From the NCBI GenBank assembly GCA_002862435.1, contig PKDC01000049.1, forward strand, positions 1 to 52,083: a stretch of 52,083 bases of DNA, in the 5' to 3' direction. The notes below the pieces were generated by a model. The model saw only the letters and a list, made by a program, of their open reading frames with translations. It was not told the DNA's origin and did not search any database. The stretch comes from Pseudomonadota bacterium (GTDB taxonomy: Bacteria; Pseudomonadota; Gammaproteobacteria; UBA5335). Each line of letters begins with the position of its first letter. Within the stretch, counting starts at the first letter, position 1. Of the stretch, positions 27,825 to 36,305 are shown piece after piece. Both the position numbers and the translations under genes were made by a program.

Positions 27825-27954
27825 TCTGCCGTTCTCCTTGTGTCACATGCCGTTGGTTTGGGTTGGAGCGGTCGGATCGACGCTTGCCATCGCCCTGGCG
27901 TTGTCATAATTGATGGACTTTAGCGCAGCCGATGGGATGGGGAGAAGTGCGCCG

Positions 27955-28446
27955 TCACTCCTGGCCTGGCGTCGGCACGGTGATGGGCGGGAAAGGAACG
28001 GGGGGAAAGGCCAGCCCAAACCGGTAGCCCCGATCCACGCAATAGCGCAGCCATTTATTCAGGAGAACATTGATTGCCCAACGTTCAGACAGGGGAATCA
28101 GCGGCTTGCCGCGCCTTGCTTCCGGAACGGGATCTGGAATCGCCTCGCACTGCCGGGCATCGTGATACACCCGCAACTGCAGATCCGGGATGGCCTGGGG
28201 GGCGCCCGTTTCACCGAAGTAGTGCGTCAGGTGATAGGTCGTGGTGAAGCGATCCCGCTGCAGCACGGACAGATACAGCGCCGGCAGTGCCGGGGATGAT
28301 CGGGCCACGGCGCCCCAGGGATAAGGCTCGATGGTGCCCAGCAGACAGGCCAGCACGGCATGGTTTTGTTCGTACAGCGCCAGAAGACCCGCCAGATTGG
28401 GTTGGGCGTAGCGATCGGCAACGGAGGAAACGGACAGAAGATTCAC
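27955..28446 (-). CDS. DUF1249 (YqiB-like) protein
   Basis: The match is to the E. coli YqiB family: N-terminal LLALYEQNHAVLACLLG, the central strand DRFTTTYHLTHYFG, then DLQLRVYHDARQCEAIPD (family RLYHDAxxxEV) and a C-terminal INVLLNKWLRYCVDRGYRFG (family INxFLxxWLxYCLxxG). Function is unknown. 163 aa is about 20 longer than YqiB because of a Pro-rich tail (PPVPFPPITVPTPG). In E. coli yqiB sits with cpdA; no cpdA is nearby here. Confidence 0.88.
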   Translation of the reverse strand: MNLLSVSSVADRYAQPNLAGLLALYEQNHAVLACLLGTIEPYPWGAVARSSPALPALYLSVLQRDRFTTTYHLTHYFGETGAPQAIPDLQLRVYHDARQCEAIPDPVPEARRGKPLIPLSERWAINVLLNKWLRYCVDRGYRFGLAFPPVPFPPITVPTPGQE

Positions 28447-28543
28447 GACAGGTCATCCTGGCACAAACGGATCTCGATGCGTGGCGTGGGCTAAGCTTGT
28501 GATAAGGTTTTCAGCCTCGATGGACGTTGGCTAAGGAGCACTT

Positions 28544-28873
28544 ATGGCGCATGAAGGCTATCATGAATCAGCGGCAAATCTGCGGCCTGAGACCCAGGAT
28601 CTGCATCGGGCAATCGTTTCCCTGATGGAAGAGCTGGAGGCAATTGATTGGTACCAGCAACGGGTTGATGCCTGTCAGGACCCCGAGCTCCAGGCCATCC
28701 TGGCGCACAATCGGGACGAAGAGAAGGAGCACGCCGCCATGCTGATCGAGTGGCTGCGCCGCCGGGATGCCCGCTTCGACAAGGAACTGCGCGACTACCT
28801 GTTTACCGACAAACCGCTCGCGACGCTGGAACAAGCGCACGCCGGCAAAGGCAAGGATGACGCGGCGGTCTAG
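28544..28873 (+). CDS. Encapsulated ferritin-like protein (EncFtn) without visible targeting peptide
   Basis: The sequence HRAIVSLMEELEAIDWYQQR, followed by DPELQAILAHNRDEEKEHAA, is a very close match to the EncFtn family (Rhodospirillum rubrum type). It keeps the ferroxidase ligands at Glu30, Glu60 and His63, which correspond to Glu32, Glu62 and His65 in the R. rubrum numbering I know, and the Trp/Tyr next to the site. It oxidises Fe(II) as a decamer of two-helix subunits. ATG 28544 has AAGGAG at 28533-28538. The usual C-terminal encapsulin-loading peptide (LxxGSL-type) is absent; the tail is AHAGKGKDDAAV. No encapsulin shell gene is adjacent. Confidence 0.93.
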   Translation: MAHEGYHESAANLRPETQDLHRAIVSLMEELEAIDWYQQRVDACQDPELQAILAHNRDEEKEHAAMLIEWLRRRDARFDKELRDYLFTDKPLATLEQAHAGKGKDDAAV

Positions 28874-28927
28874 CGACATCCCGGACGATTCAAAAAACAA
28901 TCCACCATTGCACGAGGGATCTTGGAA

Positions 28928-29416
28928 ATGGCCAATCAATTTGATTTGCGGCGCACGGTGTTGCTGATAACGGGCGTGGTGTTCAGCGGCTTCGGTCTGT
29001 TGTGCCTGCTGTACCCCGACCTGCTGACCCGTCTGACAGGGATCGCTTCCCCCACGCTCACCGGTCAGATTGAACTGCAGGCAGTCTACGGTGGCCTGCA
29101 GATCGGTTTTGGCGTGCTGCTGCTGGCCTGCGCCATCCTGCCGCACTGGTCTGGCGCTGGGATCTGGGTCGTGGTGGCTTTGGTGGGCGGACTGGCGCTG
29201 GGACGCGGCGCGGGTGTCGCCGCGTATGGCTGGGAGAGCATCTACACGAGCTTTTCGCTGATCTATGAAGCCCTGACCAGCCTGACGGCCTTGGTCGCGG
29301 CGTTTTATAACCCGCCTCTGAAGCGGAAACCGCAGCCACTGCCTGTGGTGATGCCTCAACCGGTTCCCGTGCCACCGGCCGCAGCCAATCCGACGCCTTA
29401 TTCCCCCATGCCGTGA
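28928..29416 (+). CDS. DUF4345-like membrane protein
   Basis: ATG 28928 lies nine bases after GAGGG (28914-28918); TTG 28922 is a weak alternative. Four hydrophobic helices are seen (TVLLITGVVFSGFGLLCLLY, GGLQIGFGVLLLACAILPHW, VVVALVGGLALGRGAGVAA, and FSLIYEALTSLTALVAAFY). The motif LQAVYGGLQIGFGV and the ALGRGAGV helix fit DUF4345. A Pro-rich cytoplasmic-looking tail follows. It is 54 bases downstream of the EncFtn gene and probably in the same transcript. Function unknown. Confidence 0.75.
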   Translation: MANQFDLRRTVLLITGVVFSGFGLLCLLYPDLLTRLTGIASPTLTGQIELQAVYGGLQIGFGVLLLACAILPHWSGAGIWVVVALVGGLALGRGAGVAAYGWESIYTSFSLIYEALTSLTALVAAFYNPPLKRKPQPLPVVMPQPVPVPPAAANPTPYSPMP

Positions 29417-29457
29417 AGCGAGCCGCGCCGATCTGATTTGCCGGGGGGGGGAAGCGC

Positions 29458-30282
29458 CTAGAAAAAGCGCCGGGGGACGCCGGTCTGATCCACGATGGTG
29501 CTGGCGATCTCCTCAATCGACTTGAAGGTGGAGTTGATCCAGGGGATCGACTCCACCTCGAACAGGCGCTGGGCTTCATGGATTTCCCAGGCGCATTGTT
29601 TCGGCGAGGAATAGGGGCTGTTGGGGCGGCGTTCGGATCGAATCTGCACCAGCCGTTCCGGATCGATGCTCAGGCCGTAGAGTTTCTTGCGATGAGGTGC
29701 CAGCCGATCCGGCAGCACCATCGCATGCAGGTCATCTTCGATCAACGGATAATTCGCGGCGCGCAGGCCGAACTGCAGTGCCAGATAAAGGCAGGTCGGG
29801 GTCTTGCCGCAGCGGGAAACGCCCACCAGGATGATCTCGGCTTGGCGGTAGTTGTGGGGCGCGTTGCCGTCATCGTTTTCGAGGGCGAAATGCATGGCCT
29901 CGATGCGAGCCTGATAGGCGCGCTGGTTGGCGATGCCATGAGCGCGCCCCGCGCTGTGGGTGGACTCCAGGCCCAGCTCCATTTCGAGCGGATCGATAAA
30001 GGTCCCGAACAAATCCAGCAGGTAGCCCTGGCTCTGTTGCAGCATCGTGATGACCCGATCATCGACCAGGGTGCAGAACAGCAAGGGGCGCACGCCATCA
30101 TCGCGCGCCGCCCGGTCGATCATCTCCACCGTGCGCCGCGCCTTTTCCTCGCTCTGGATAAAAGGCACACTGATCTGGCGGAACTCCACCCCATCGAACT
30201 GGGTGAGCAGGCTTCCGCCCAGCGTTTCGGCGGTAATCCCGGTGCGGTCGGAGAGATAGAAAACGGTACGTTTACTGGCCAT
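29458..30282 (-). CDS. ppsR: PEP synthetase regulatory protein (kinase/pyrophosphorylase)
   Basis: It switches PEP synthase on and off by ADP-dependent phosphorylation and Pi-dependent dephosphorylation of a Thr. The DUF299 signature is present: TVFYLSDRTGITAETLGGSL at the N-terminus, the P-loop-like VGVSRCGKTPTCLYLALQFG, and NYPLIEDDL. 274 aa is standard. It is divergently placed to ppsA with about 180 bases between, which is the usual gammaproteobacterial arrangement. Confidence 0.96.
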   Translation of the reverse strand: MASKRTVFYLSDRTGITAETLGGSLLTQFDGVEFRQISVPFIQSEEKARRTVEMIDRAARDDGVRPLLFCTLVDDRVITMLQQSQGYLLDLFGTFIDPLEMELGLESTHSAGRAHGIANQRAYQARIEAMHFALENDDGNAPHNYRQAEIILVGVSRCGKTPTCLYLALQFGLRAANYPLIEDDLHAMVLPDRLAPHRKKLYGLSIDPERLVQIRSERRPNSPYSSPKQCAWEIHEAQRLFEVESIPWINSTFKSIEEIASTIVDQTGVPRRFF

Positions 30283-30465
30283 CTATGGTAACCTGCGCCC
30301 GCTAAAAAACCGCGCCACAATAGTGTCTTCCGCCCTCGACAAGGCGGCCACTGAATGGAACCTTCCCGGCAGGTTAGGCGACTTCGGCAATCGCTTCAAC
30401 CATGACCGGAACGGGCACGCCGGCACCCCATGCACGGCATCCTCTCAACCTCTGGGGGTTTGGTC

Positions 30466-32847
30466 TTGGAAAGCTATGTCATCTGGTTTGATGGCCTTGG
30501 GATGGGCGATGTAGACCGCGTGGGCGGCAAGAATGCCTCCCTCGGCGAAATGATCAGCAATTTGCGCTCCGCAGGCGTTCATGTGCCGGATGGCTTCGCC
30601 ACCACAGCGCAGGCCTATCGGGATTTCCTGCGCGAGACCGGATTGCAGGAGCGCATTGATTCCACCTTGGCCGCGCTCGATGTGGATGACGTGAATACCC
30701 TGGCCAAGACCGGCGCTGAAATTCGCCGCTGGATCCTGGAGGCGCCGCTGCCTGCGCGCCTCAATGACGAGATCGCCATCGCTTATCGCCAGATGATGGC
30801 GCAGGCCGGCGGCGAGATTTCCGTCGCCGTACGCTCTTCGGCCACCGCCGAGGACTTGCCGGATGCCTCCTTCGCTGGACAGCAGGAAACCTTCCTGAAT
30901 GTGGAAGGCCTGGAAGCGGTCCTGCACGCGATTCGGGAAGTGTTCGCGTCTCTCTACAACGACCGCGCCATTTCCTACCGCGTCCACAAGGGCTTTGACC
31001 ACAGCCTGGTCGCGCTGTCCGCCGGCATCCAGCGCATGGTGCGCAGCGACATCGGCGCATCCGGCGTCATGTTCACCCTGGACACCGAGTCCGGCTTCAA
31101 TGGCGTGGTGTTCATCACCGCCTCCTACGGCCTGGGCGAGATGGTGGTCCAGGGGGCAGTCAATCCCGACGAATTCTATGTCCACAAGGTCACCCTGGAA
31201 GCCGGACGTCCCGCCGTGCTGCGGCGCGTGCTGGGCACCAAGCTGATCCAGATGATCTATGCCGACCCCGCCCAGGGCGGCAAGCGCGTCGAGACCGTGC
31301 CCGTCCCGGAAAGCGATCGCCAGCGCTTTTGCTTGACCGACCTGGAAATCGAGGAATTGGGGCGTCAGGCCCTGATCATCGAAAAGCACTACGGTCGGCC
31401 CATGGACATCGAATGGGGCAAGGACGGCCGCGACGGCAAGATCTACATCCTTCAGGCCCGTCCGGAAACCGTCAAGAGCAATGTCACGCATCGGACCCTG
31501 GAACGCTACCTGCTCAAGGAAAAGCCAGGCACCCCGCTGGCCCAGGGACGCGCCATCGGCCAGAAGATCGGAGCCGGCCCGGTGCGCATCATCAACGACA
31601 TTTCCCAGATGGACCGCGTCCAGCCCGGCGATGTACTGGTAACCGACATGACCGACCCGGACTGGGAACCGATCATGAAACGGGCCGCCGCCATCGTCAC
31701 CAACCGCGGTGGACGCACCTGTCATGCCGCCATCATCGCTCGGGAACTGGGCATCCCCGCCGTGGTGGGATGCGGCAATGCCACGACGACGATCAAGGAC
31801 GGCGAGCCGGTCACGGTCTCCTGCGCGGAAGGCGATACCGGCATGGTCTATCCCGGTCAGCTGGCGTTCGAATTGCGCACCGCGGAACTCGACGCCATGC
31901 CCGAGATTCCGGTCAAGATCATGATGAACGTCGGCAATCCCGACCGCGCCTTCGATTTTGCCATGCTGCCGCACAACGGCATCGGGCTGGCGCGGCTCGA
32001 ATTCATCATCAATCGCATGATCGGCGTGCATCCCAAGGCCCTGCTCCATTTTGACGAACAGGCCCCCGAACTGCAGGCCCAGATCCGCAAGCAGATGGCC
32101 GGCTATTCCGACCCGGTGGAGTTCTATGTCGCCCGTCTCACGGAAGGCATTGCCACATTGGCCGCGGCATTCTGGCCGCATCCTGTGATCGTACGAACCT
32201 CGGACTTCAAGTCCAATGAGTACGCCAACCTGATTGGCGGCGCGCAGTACGAGCCCCATGAGGAAAATCCCATGCTGGGTTTCCGTGGCGCCTCGCGTTA
32301 CGTGTCGGAAGACTTCAAGCCCTGTTTTGAACTGGAATGCCAGGCGCTGAAGCGGGTTCGCAATGACATGGGACTCACCAACGTGCAGGTGATGATTCCC
32401 TTCGTGCGCACCCCCGAGGGCGCCCGCAAGGTCACCGTTCTGTTGGCCGAGAATGGGCTCAAGCGTGGGGAGAACGACCTCAAGCTCATCATGATGTGCG
32501 AACTGCCCTCCAACGCCCTGTTGGCCGATGAGTTCCTGCAGTATTTCGACGGCTTCTCCATTGGCTCCAACGACCTGACCCAGTTGACGCTGGGGCTGGA
32601 TCGGGACTCCGCCGTGGTGGCGGGCATGTTCGATGAGCGCAATCCGGCTGTCAAAAAACTGCTGGCCATGGCCATCGCCGCCTGCCGGGCCCAGAACAAG
32701 TATGTCGGCATCTGCGGCCAGGGGCCATCCGATCATCCCGATCTCGCCAAATGGCTGGTGGAACAGGGCATCCAGAGCATGTCCCTCAATCCCGACACGG
32801 TCATTCCCACCTGGCTTTACCTCGCCGAGAAGAAAGTCGCGCCGTGA
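30466..32847 (+). CDS. ppsA: Phosphoenolpyruvate synthase
   Basis: It makes PEP from pyruvate and ATP for gluconeogenesis. I prefer TTG 30466 because GGGGG (30454-30458) lies seven bases upstream, and the protein then opens with the family start [20 protein letters not shown], then [12 protein letters not shown] 30430 would add 12 residues. The ATP-grasp domain ([20 protein letters not shown]), the phospho-His swivel [20 protein letters not shown], the LARLEFIIN segment and the PEP-binding [12 protein letters not shown] are complete. About 793 aa, equal to E. coli PpsA. Regulation by the divergent ppsR is expected. Confidence 0.96.
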   Translation: MESYVIWFDGLGMGDVDRVGGKNASLGEMISNLRSAGVHVPDGFATTAQAYRDFLRETGLQERIDSTLAALDVDDVNTLAKTGAEIRRWILEAPLPARLNDEIAIAYRQMMAQAGGEISVAVRSSATAEDLPDASFAGQQETFLNVEGLEAVLHAIREVFASLYNDRAISYRVHKGFDHSLVALSAGIQRMVRSDIGASGVMFTLDTESGFNGVVFITASYGLGEMVVQGAVNPDEFYVHKVTLEAGRPAVLRRVLGTKLIQMIYADPAQGGKRVETVPVPESDRQRFCLTDLEIEELGRQALIIEKHYGRPMDIEWGKDGRDGKIYILQARPETVKSNVTHRTLERYLLKEKPGTPLAQGRAIGQKIGAGPVRIINDISQMDRVQPGDVLVTDMTDPDWEPIMKRAAAIVTNRGGRTCHAAIIARELGIPAVVGCGNATTTIKDGEPVTVSCAEGDTGMVYPGQLAFELRTAELDAMPEIPVKIMMNVGNPDRAFDFAMLPHNGIGLARLEFIINRMIGVHPKALLHFDEQAPELQAQIRKQMAGYSDPVEFYVARLTEGIATLAAAFWPHPVIVRTSDFKSNEYANLIGGAQYEPHEENPMLGFRGASRYVSEDFKPCFELECQALKRVRNDMGLTNVQVMIPFVRTPEGARKVTVLLAENGLKRGENDLKLIMMCELPSNALLADEFLQYFDGFSIGSNDLTQLTLGLDRDSAVVAGMFDERNPAVKKLLAMAIAACRAQNKYVGICGQGPSDHPDLAKWLVEQGIQSMSLNPDTVIPTWLYLAEKKVAP

Positions 32848-32870
32848 AAATATCGGCTAGCTGCCACATT

Positions 32871-32892
32871 GGGTAGGGCATATGCCCTACCC
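32871..32892. repeat. 22-bp perfect palindrome between ppsA and the EamA gene
   Basis: GGGTAGGGCAT at 32871-32881 is followed directly by its exact complement ATGCCCTACCC, giving 11 + 11 bases with no loop. It lies 24 bases after the ppsA stop. No T-run follows. It could be a REP-like unit, a factor-dependent terminator, or a protein-binding site for the next gene, whose ATG is 15 bases further on. Confidence 0.75.
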
Positions 32893-32907
32893 GATTCCTG
32901 ACCTGCC

Positions 32908-33789
32908 ATGATCAAGCGCATTCATCCCGCCGCCCTGCTGATCCTGGGATCGAGCTTCCTTTTTGCCAGCATGGGCGCGCTGATCAAGATGGTTTCGCCG
33001 GATCTCGGCAACCCCATGGTGGTGTTTTTCCGCAACGCCTTCGGTCTGCTCGCGCTTACACCCTGGGTATGGCGGCTACGCACTGAAGGTTTGCGCAGTG
33101 ATCACCTGGGCCTGCACCTGATTCGTGACGGCACTGGCCTGGCCGCCATGGCCTGCTTTTTCTACGCCATTCCCCGCCTTGATCTGGCCAATGCCATGCT
33201 CCTCAACTACAGCGCCCCGTTGTTCATCCCTTTCATCGCCTGGATCTGGCTGAAGGAGCGTATCGCGCCGACTGTGGCCCTGGCGGTGCCCGTAGGCTTC
33301 ATGGGCCTCTTGATGATCCTGAAACCCACGGTAGCCATGACGCCGCCCGCCCTGATTGGCCTGTTGTCGGGATTCCTTGCCGCCATCGCCATGGTGGGCA
33401 TTCGCCGCATGGCGGGGGTCGAGCCGCCCTTGCGCACGGTGTTTTACTTTTCCCTCTTCAGCACGCTGGTCTCCGGCCTGGCCCTGCCGTGGGGCTGGCA
33501 AACGCCAAGGTGTTGGCACTGGCTCGCCTTGCTCGGGATCGGCGGGCTGGCCGCAGCGGCGCAAATGCTGCTCACCATGGCCTATAACCGGGCACCGGCC
33601 GGCCAAACCGGGGTGTATACCTATCTGGCGGTGGCCTTCGGTGCGATTTATGGCTGGGCACTGTGGGGCGAACGCCCCGATGCCTGGAGCCTGTTGGGGA
33701 TGGGGTTGGTCATCGCTGCCGCCATGTGGGCCAGCCGCCTGCCCTACCCCATCAGCGCCCCGCCCCAGCGGGAGCTTGCGCGGCATTGA
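32908..33789 (+). CDS. EamA/DMT-family 10-helix transporter
   Basis: Two EamA repeats are visible. The first opens with [19 protein letters not shown], then [36 protein letters not shown] and [11 protein letters not shown]. The second begins at [20 protein letters not shown] and ends with [20 protein letters not shown]. Both show the conserved Glu-Arg near the last helix of the repeat. 293 aa with about ten helices. These proteins export or import metabolites (drugs, amino acids, nucleosides); the substrate is unknown. The last 38 bases overlap orn on the opposite strand. Confidence 0.88.
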   Translation: MIKRIHPAALLILGSSFLFASMGALIKMVSPDLGNPMVVFFRNAFGLLALTPWVWRLRTEGLRSDHLGLHLIRDGTGLAAMACFFYAIPRLDLANAMLLNYSAPLFIPFIAWIWLKERIAPTVALAVPVGFMGLLMILKPTVAMTPPALIGLLSGFLAAIAMVGIRRMAGVEPPLRTVFYFSLFSTLVSGLALPWGWQTPRCWHWLALLGIGGLAAAAQMLLTMAYNRAPAGQTGVYTYLAVAFGAIYGWALWGERPDAWSLLGMGLVIAAAMWASRLPYPISAPPQRELARH

Positions 33790-34327
33790 CGAAGAGGTGC
33801 TGACGGTAGAAGGCGAGTTCCGCGACCGACTCGCGAATATCATCCAGTGCGAGATGGGCGCCAGATTTCTTGATGCCGCGGCTGATGTCGGGAAGCCAGC
33901 GGCGGGCCAATTCCTTGATCGTGCTGACATCGATATGTCGATAGTGGAAATAGGCCTCCAGGGTGGGCATGAGCCGGTGCAGGAAACGCCGATCCTGGCA
34001 AATGCTGTTGCCACACATGGGGGAAGCCCCCGCGGGCACCCAACGGCGCAGGAATTCCAGCGTGCGGCGTTCCGCTTCGAGCGGATCGATGCGGCTGGCC
34101 CTCACCCGCTCCAGCAGTCCCGAACCCAGATGCTGGCGTTTGTTCCAGTCATCCATGCGATCGAGCACGGTTTCGGGCTGATGGATGGCGACGACCGGCC
34201 CCTCGGCCAGCACCCGCAGGTCCTTGTCGGTGATGAGCGTGGCAATTTCGATGATTTGGTCCCGAGTGGTATCCAGACCCGTCATCTCAAGATCGATCCA
34301 GATCAGATGGTCAGCGCTGACCGTCAT
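33752..34327 (-). CDS. orn: Oligoribonuclease
   Basis: It degrades RNA dinucleotides to mononucleotides. The DEDDh exonuclease motifs are complete: [11 protein letters not shown] (ExoI, Asp-Glu), [18 protein letters not shown] (ExoII Asp), and [11 protein letters not shown] (ExoIII Asp with the His-x-x-x-x-Asp DEDDh pattern). 191 aa is about 10 longer than E. coli Orn because of an Ala/Gly-rich C-terminal tail that overlaps the EamA gene. Confidence 0.96.
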   Translation of the reverse strand: MTVSADHLIWIDLEMTGLDTTRDQIIEIATLITDKDLRVLAEGPVVAIHQPETVLDRMDDWNKRQHLGSGLLERVRASRIDPLEAERRTLEFLRRWVPAGASPMCGNSICQDRRFLHRLMPTLEAYFHYRHIDVSTIKELARRWLPDISRGIKKSGAHLALDDIRESVAELAFYRQHLFVNAAQAPAGAGR

Positions 34328-34448
34328 GAGATTTCCTTGTAATTATGAATGCTCGTCGCATTCTATCAGGCAGGGCAAGGGTGTATGCCGTCGTAACGAT
34401 CAAATGGGTTAGGATGGCCCCCTCAATGCTGCGCGAGGAACCCAGTTC

Positions 34449-34805
34449 ATGAATGACGCGACGACGGTTCTGGCACAGAAACGCTGCCGCCCCTGCGAAG
34501 GCAACCTGCCACCGCTTGCGCCCGAGCGGGTGCTGACCCTGTTGCCCAAGCTCCATCCCGACTGGCATTTGCGTGAAGACGGCCGCGGGATCGAGCGCGT
34601 GTTGCGCTTTCGCAACTACTACCAGACCGGTGCCTTCGTCAATGCGGTGATGTGGATTGCCCATCAGGAAGATCATCATCCCGACATCCTGTTCGGCTAC
34701 AACGAGGCCCGCGTCAGCTATACCACCCACGCGATCGACGGCCTGTCGGAAAATGATTTCATCTGTGCCGCCAAGGTGGATGCCCTGTTCCCTGCCGATG
34801 AGTGA
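34449..34805 (+). CDS. phhB: 4a-hydroxytetrahydrobiopterin dehydratase
   Basis: It recycles the pterin cofactor of aromatic amino-acid hydroxylases. The PCD/DCoH family marks are visible: the WHLREDGRGIERVLRFRNY segment, then AFVNAVMWIAHQEDHHPDIL, in which the tandem His residues bind the pterin, and VSYTTHAIDGLSENDFICA. 118 aa matches PhhB. ATG 34449 follows GAGGAA with normal spacing. It overlaps rsgA by eight bases. No phhA is in the window. Confidence 0.94.
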   Translation: MNDATTVLAQKRCRPCEGNLPPLAPERVLTLLPKLHPDWHLREDGRGIERVLRFRNYYQTGAFVNAVMWIAHQEDHHPDILFGYNEARVSYTTHAIDGLSENDFICAAKVDALFPADE

Positions 34806-35715
34806 GGTCGTTGAGACCGACTGGGCTCGGGTCCTGGTCGACCATGGTCGTAACCTGCTGCTTGAAACCGAGCAAGGCCAGCGCCTTCGGGCCCAAGGCC
34901 GCCGCATTACCCCGCCGCCGGTCACCGGGGATCGCGTCCACTTCGAGGATCTGGGGGGTGGTCAGGCGCGGATTCTGGCGGTTCTCCCGCGCGGTCCGAT
35001 TTTTCGCCGTCTGGAGGGCCGTCTCAATAGCCGTGTGGCAGCGGCCAATGTCGATCAATTATTGATTGTCTTCGCGCCGTTGCCCGAACCTGAACCCGAA
35101 CTGCTGGATCGCTATCTGGTCGCAGCCCACGTGCTGGGCTTGCGTCCTGTGCTGTTGATGAACAAGGCCGACCTGCCCGCCGCCCAATGCGCACAAGCAG
35201 AAAACGTGCTGGCCGAGTACACGGCGCTGGGTTACCCCTGTTTGCGTATCAGTGGTCGCACAAATGTGGGCTTGGACGCGCTGCGCGACCACATGGCGGG
35301 AATGGCCAGCTTGCTGGTAGGGCAGTCAGGGGTAGGCAAATCGGCGCTAACCAACGCGCTGGTTCCCGGTGCACTGAGCCGGGTCGGTGAACTCTCCGAG
35401 GCCCTGGGCACCGGGCGTCATACCACCACCACCACCCGTTGGCATCCGCTCCCCGGGGGGGGCGCACTGCTCGACGCGCCGGGCGTGCGGGATTTCAAAC
35501 TCTGGCCCCTGTCGCCCCATGAACTGCTACAGGGATTCCCGGAATTTTCCGGACTTGCGCCCTGTCGCTTCGCCAACTGCCTGCATCAATACGAACCGGA
35601 CTGCGCGGTGCGAGCCGCGCGCGAGGACGGACGCATCCCGGCGCGGCGCCATGACCATTACCTGCGCCTTTTGGCCCAGATGCAGCAAACGCCGGCCTGG
35701 CGACGGGACAATTAG
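34798..35715 (+). CDS. rsgA: Ribosome small-subunit-dependent GTPase A
   Basis: It is a late 30S assembly GTPase. The circularly permuted G-motif order is present: NKADLP (G4), then GQSGVGKSALTNAL (G1), TTTTTR (G2 region) and LLDAPGVRDF (G3). An N-terminal OB-fold (RRITPPPVTGDRVHFED) precedes them, and the C-terminal zinc motif CRFANCLHQYEPDCAVR (Cys-Cys-His-Cys) closes it. ATG 34798 overlaps phhB by eight bases; the open frame back to 34657 is the phhB shadow. 305 aa is normal. Confidence 0.95.
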   Translation: MSEVVETDWARVLVDHGRNLLLETEQGQRLRAQGRRITPPPVTGDRVHFEDLGGGQARILAVLPRGPIFRRLEGRLNSRVAAANVDQLLIVFAPLPEPEPELLDRYLVAAHVLGLRPVLLMNKADLPAAQCAQAENVLAEYTALGYPCLRISGRTNVGLDALRDHMAGMASLLVGQSGVGKSALTNALVPGALSRVGELSEALGTGRHTTTTTRWHPLPGGGALLDAPGVRDFKLWPLSPHELLQGFPEFSGLAPCRFANCLHQYEPDCAVRAAREDGRIPARRHDHYLRLLAQMQQTPAWRRDN

Positions 35716-35836
35716 TCACACGCCGAGCCGATAACGCATTCGTTGAGGCAAGCCGGATTGCATGCGGCACAATTCAAGTCCGCGATGCCCTGGCGTTCAC
35801 CGATGGGGTTTTCTCCAGGAACAAGACTTGCCTGTC

Positions 35837-35868
35837 GGGCGGATTCGGGGCACTTAAGTTACGCTAGC
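35837..35868. repeat. Left copy of the direct repeat bounding the defence island
   Basis: The block GGGCGGATTCGGG (35837-35849) followed by CTTAAGTTAC (35852-35861) and CTAGC (35864-35868) recurs at 44940-44971 with only three differing bases. CTAG here is the target of the mini-IS. The sequence from 35716 to 35836, after rsgA, carries nothing else I recognise. Confidence 0.75.
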
Positions 35869-36237
35869 AGCCTGTCGGGTTTTTGCTCTTGCGATTTGTT
35901 TTGAATCCGACGTGGATGTTTCACAATAAGTCATTGATACAATGGCGGCTGTGAGATTCAGATGGCAGCCCCATTCATCCCTGTGAATCGCGACACGGAC
36001 TACCTGCTGCCGCCGTCGGTGCAGGAGTGGCTGCCGGCCGGTCATCTGGTGCGGTTTGTCGTCGATGTGGTGAACCAGCTGGACTTGTCGCGGCTGGAAT
36101 CGGCCTATTCCGGCCGGGGTTCGACGCCGTATCCCCCGTCGGTGCTGCTGGGCCTGCTGATCCATGGCTATGCCACCGGGGTGTATTCGAGCCGCGCGAT
36201 CGAGCGGGCGGCCTACGGCTTTAAGCCCGACAGGATG
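35868..36237 (+). mobile_element. 370-bp internally deleted IS1182-like element with CTAG target duplication
   Basis: The left end CAGCCTGTCGGG (35868-35879) matches the reverse complement of the right end, CATCCTGTCGGG (36237 down to 36226), with one mismatch, and similarity continues a few bases inward. CTAG flanks both sides (35864-35867 and 36238-36241) as the duplicated target. The interior holds only the first about 90 codons of an IS1182-family transposase. The element would depend on a full-length relative to move. It lies within the left direct repeat. Confidence 0.82.
35962..36237 (+). pseudogene. N-terminal fragment of an IS1182-family transposase
   Basis: From ATG 35962 the frame reads FIPVNRDTDYLLPPSVQEWL, HLVRFVVDVVNQLDLSRLES, PYPPSVLLGLLIHGYATGVY and SSRAIERAAYGF, the DUF772 N-terminal domain of IS1182 transposases. 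It then runs into the right inverted repeat, so the catalytic DDE domain is absent. The reading frame stays open beyond the element to 36381, but that part is not homologous. Confidence 0.88.
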
Positions 36238-36305
36238 CTAGCTGTTCTAGTAGATCGTCGCTGTCGATTGCCATGGCTACTCCTGCCTACCTTTTTATGT
36301 TTGCT

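Noticed and set aside
25308..27923. An 871-codon plus-strand open frame
   Set aside because: It runs antisense across cls, the HEM4 gene and maoC, all of which have clear family motifs. The His/Gln-rich translation is typical of antisense GC-rich DNA.
30445..32736. A 763-codon minus-strand open frame
   Set aside because: Antisense shadow of ppsA, which is complete and of normal length.
35716..35836. Possible tRNA or integrase at the island border
   Set aside because: I find no cloverleaf-compatible sequence and no integrase frame on either side of the island.
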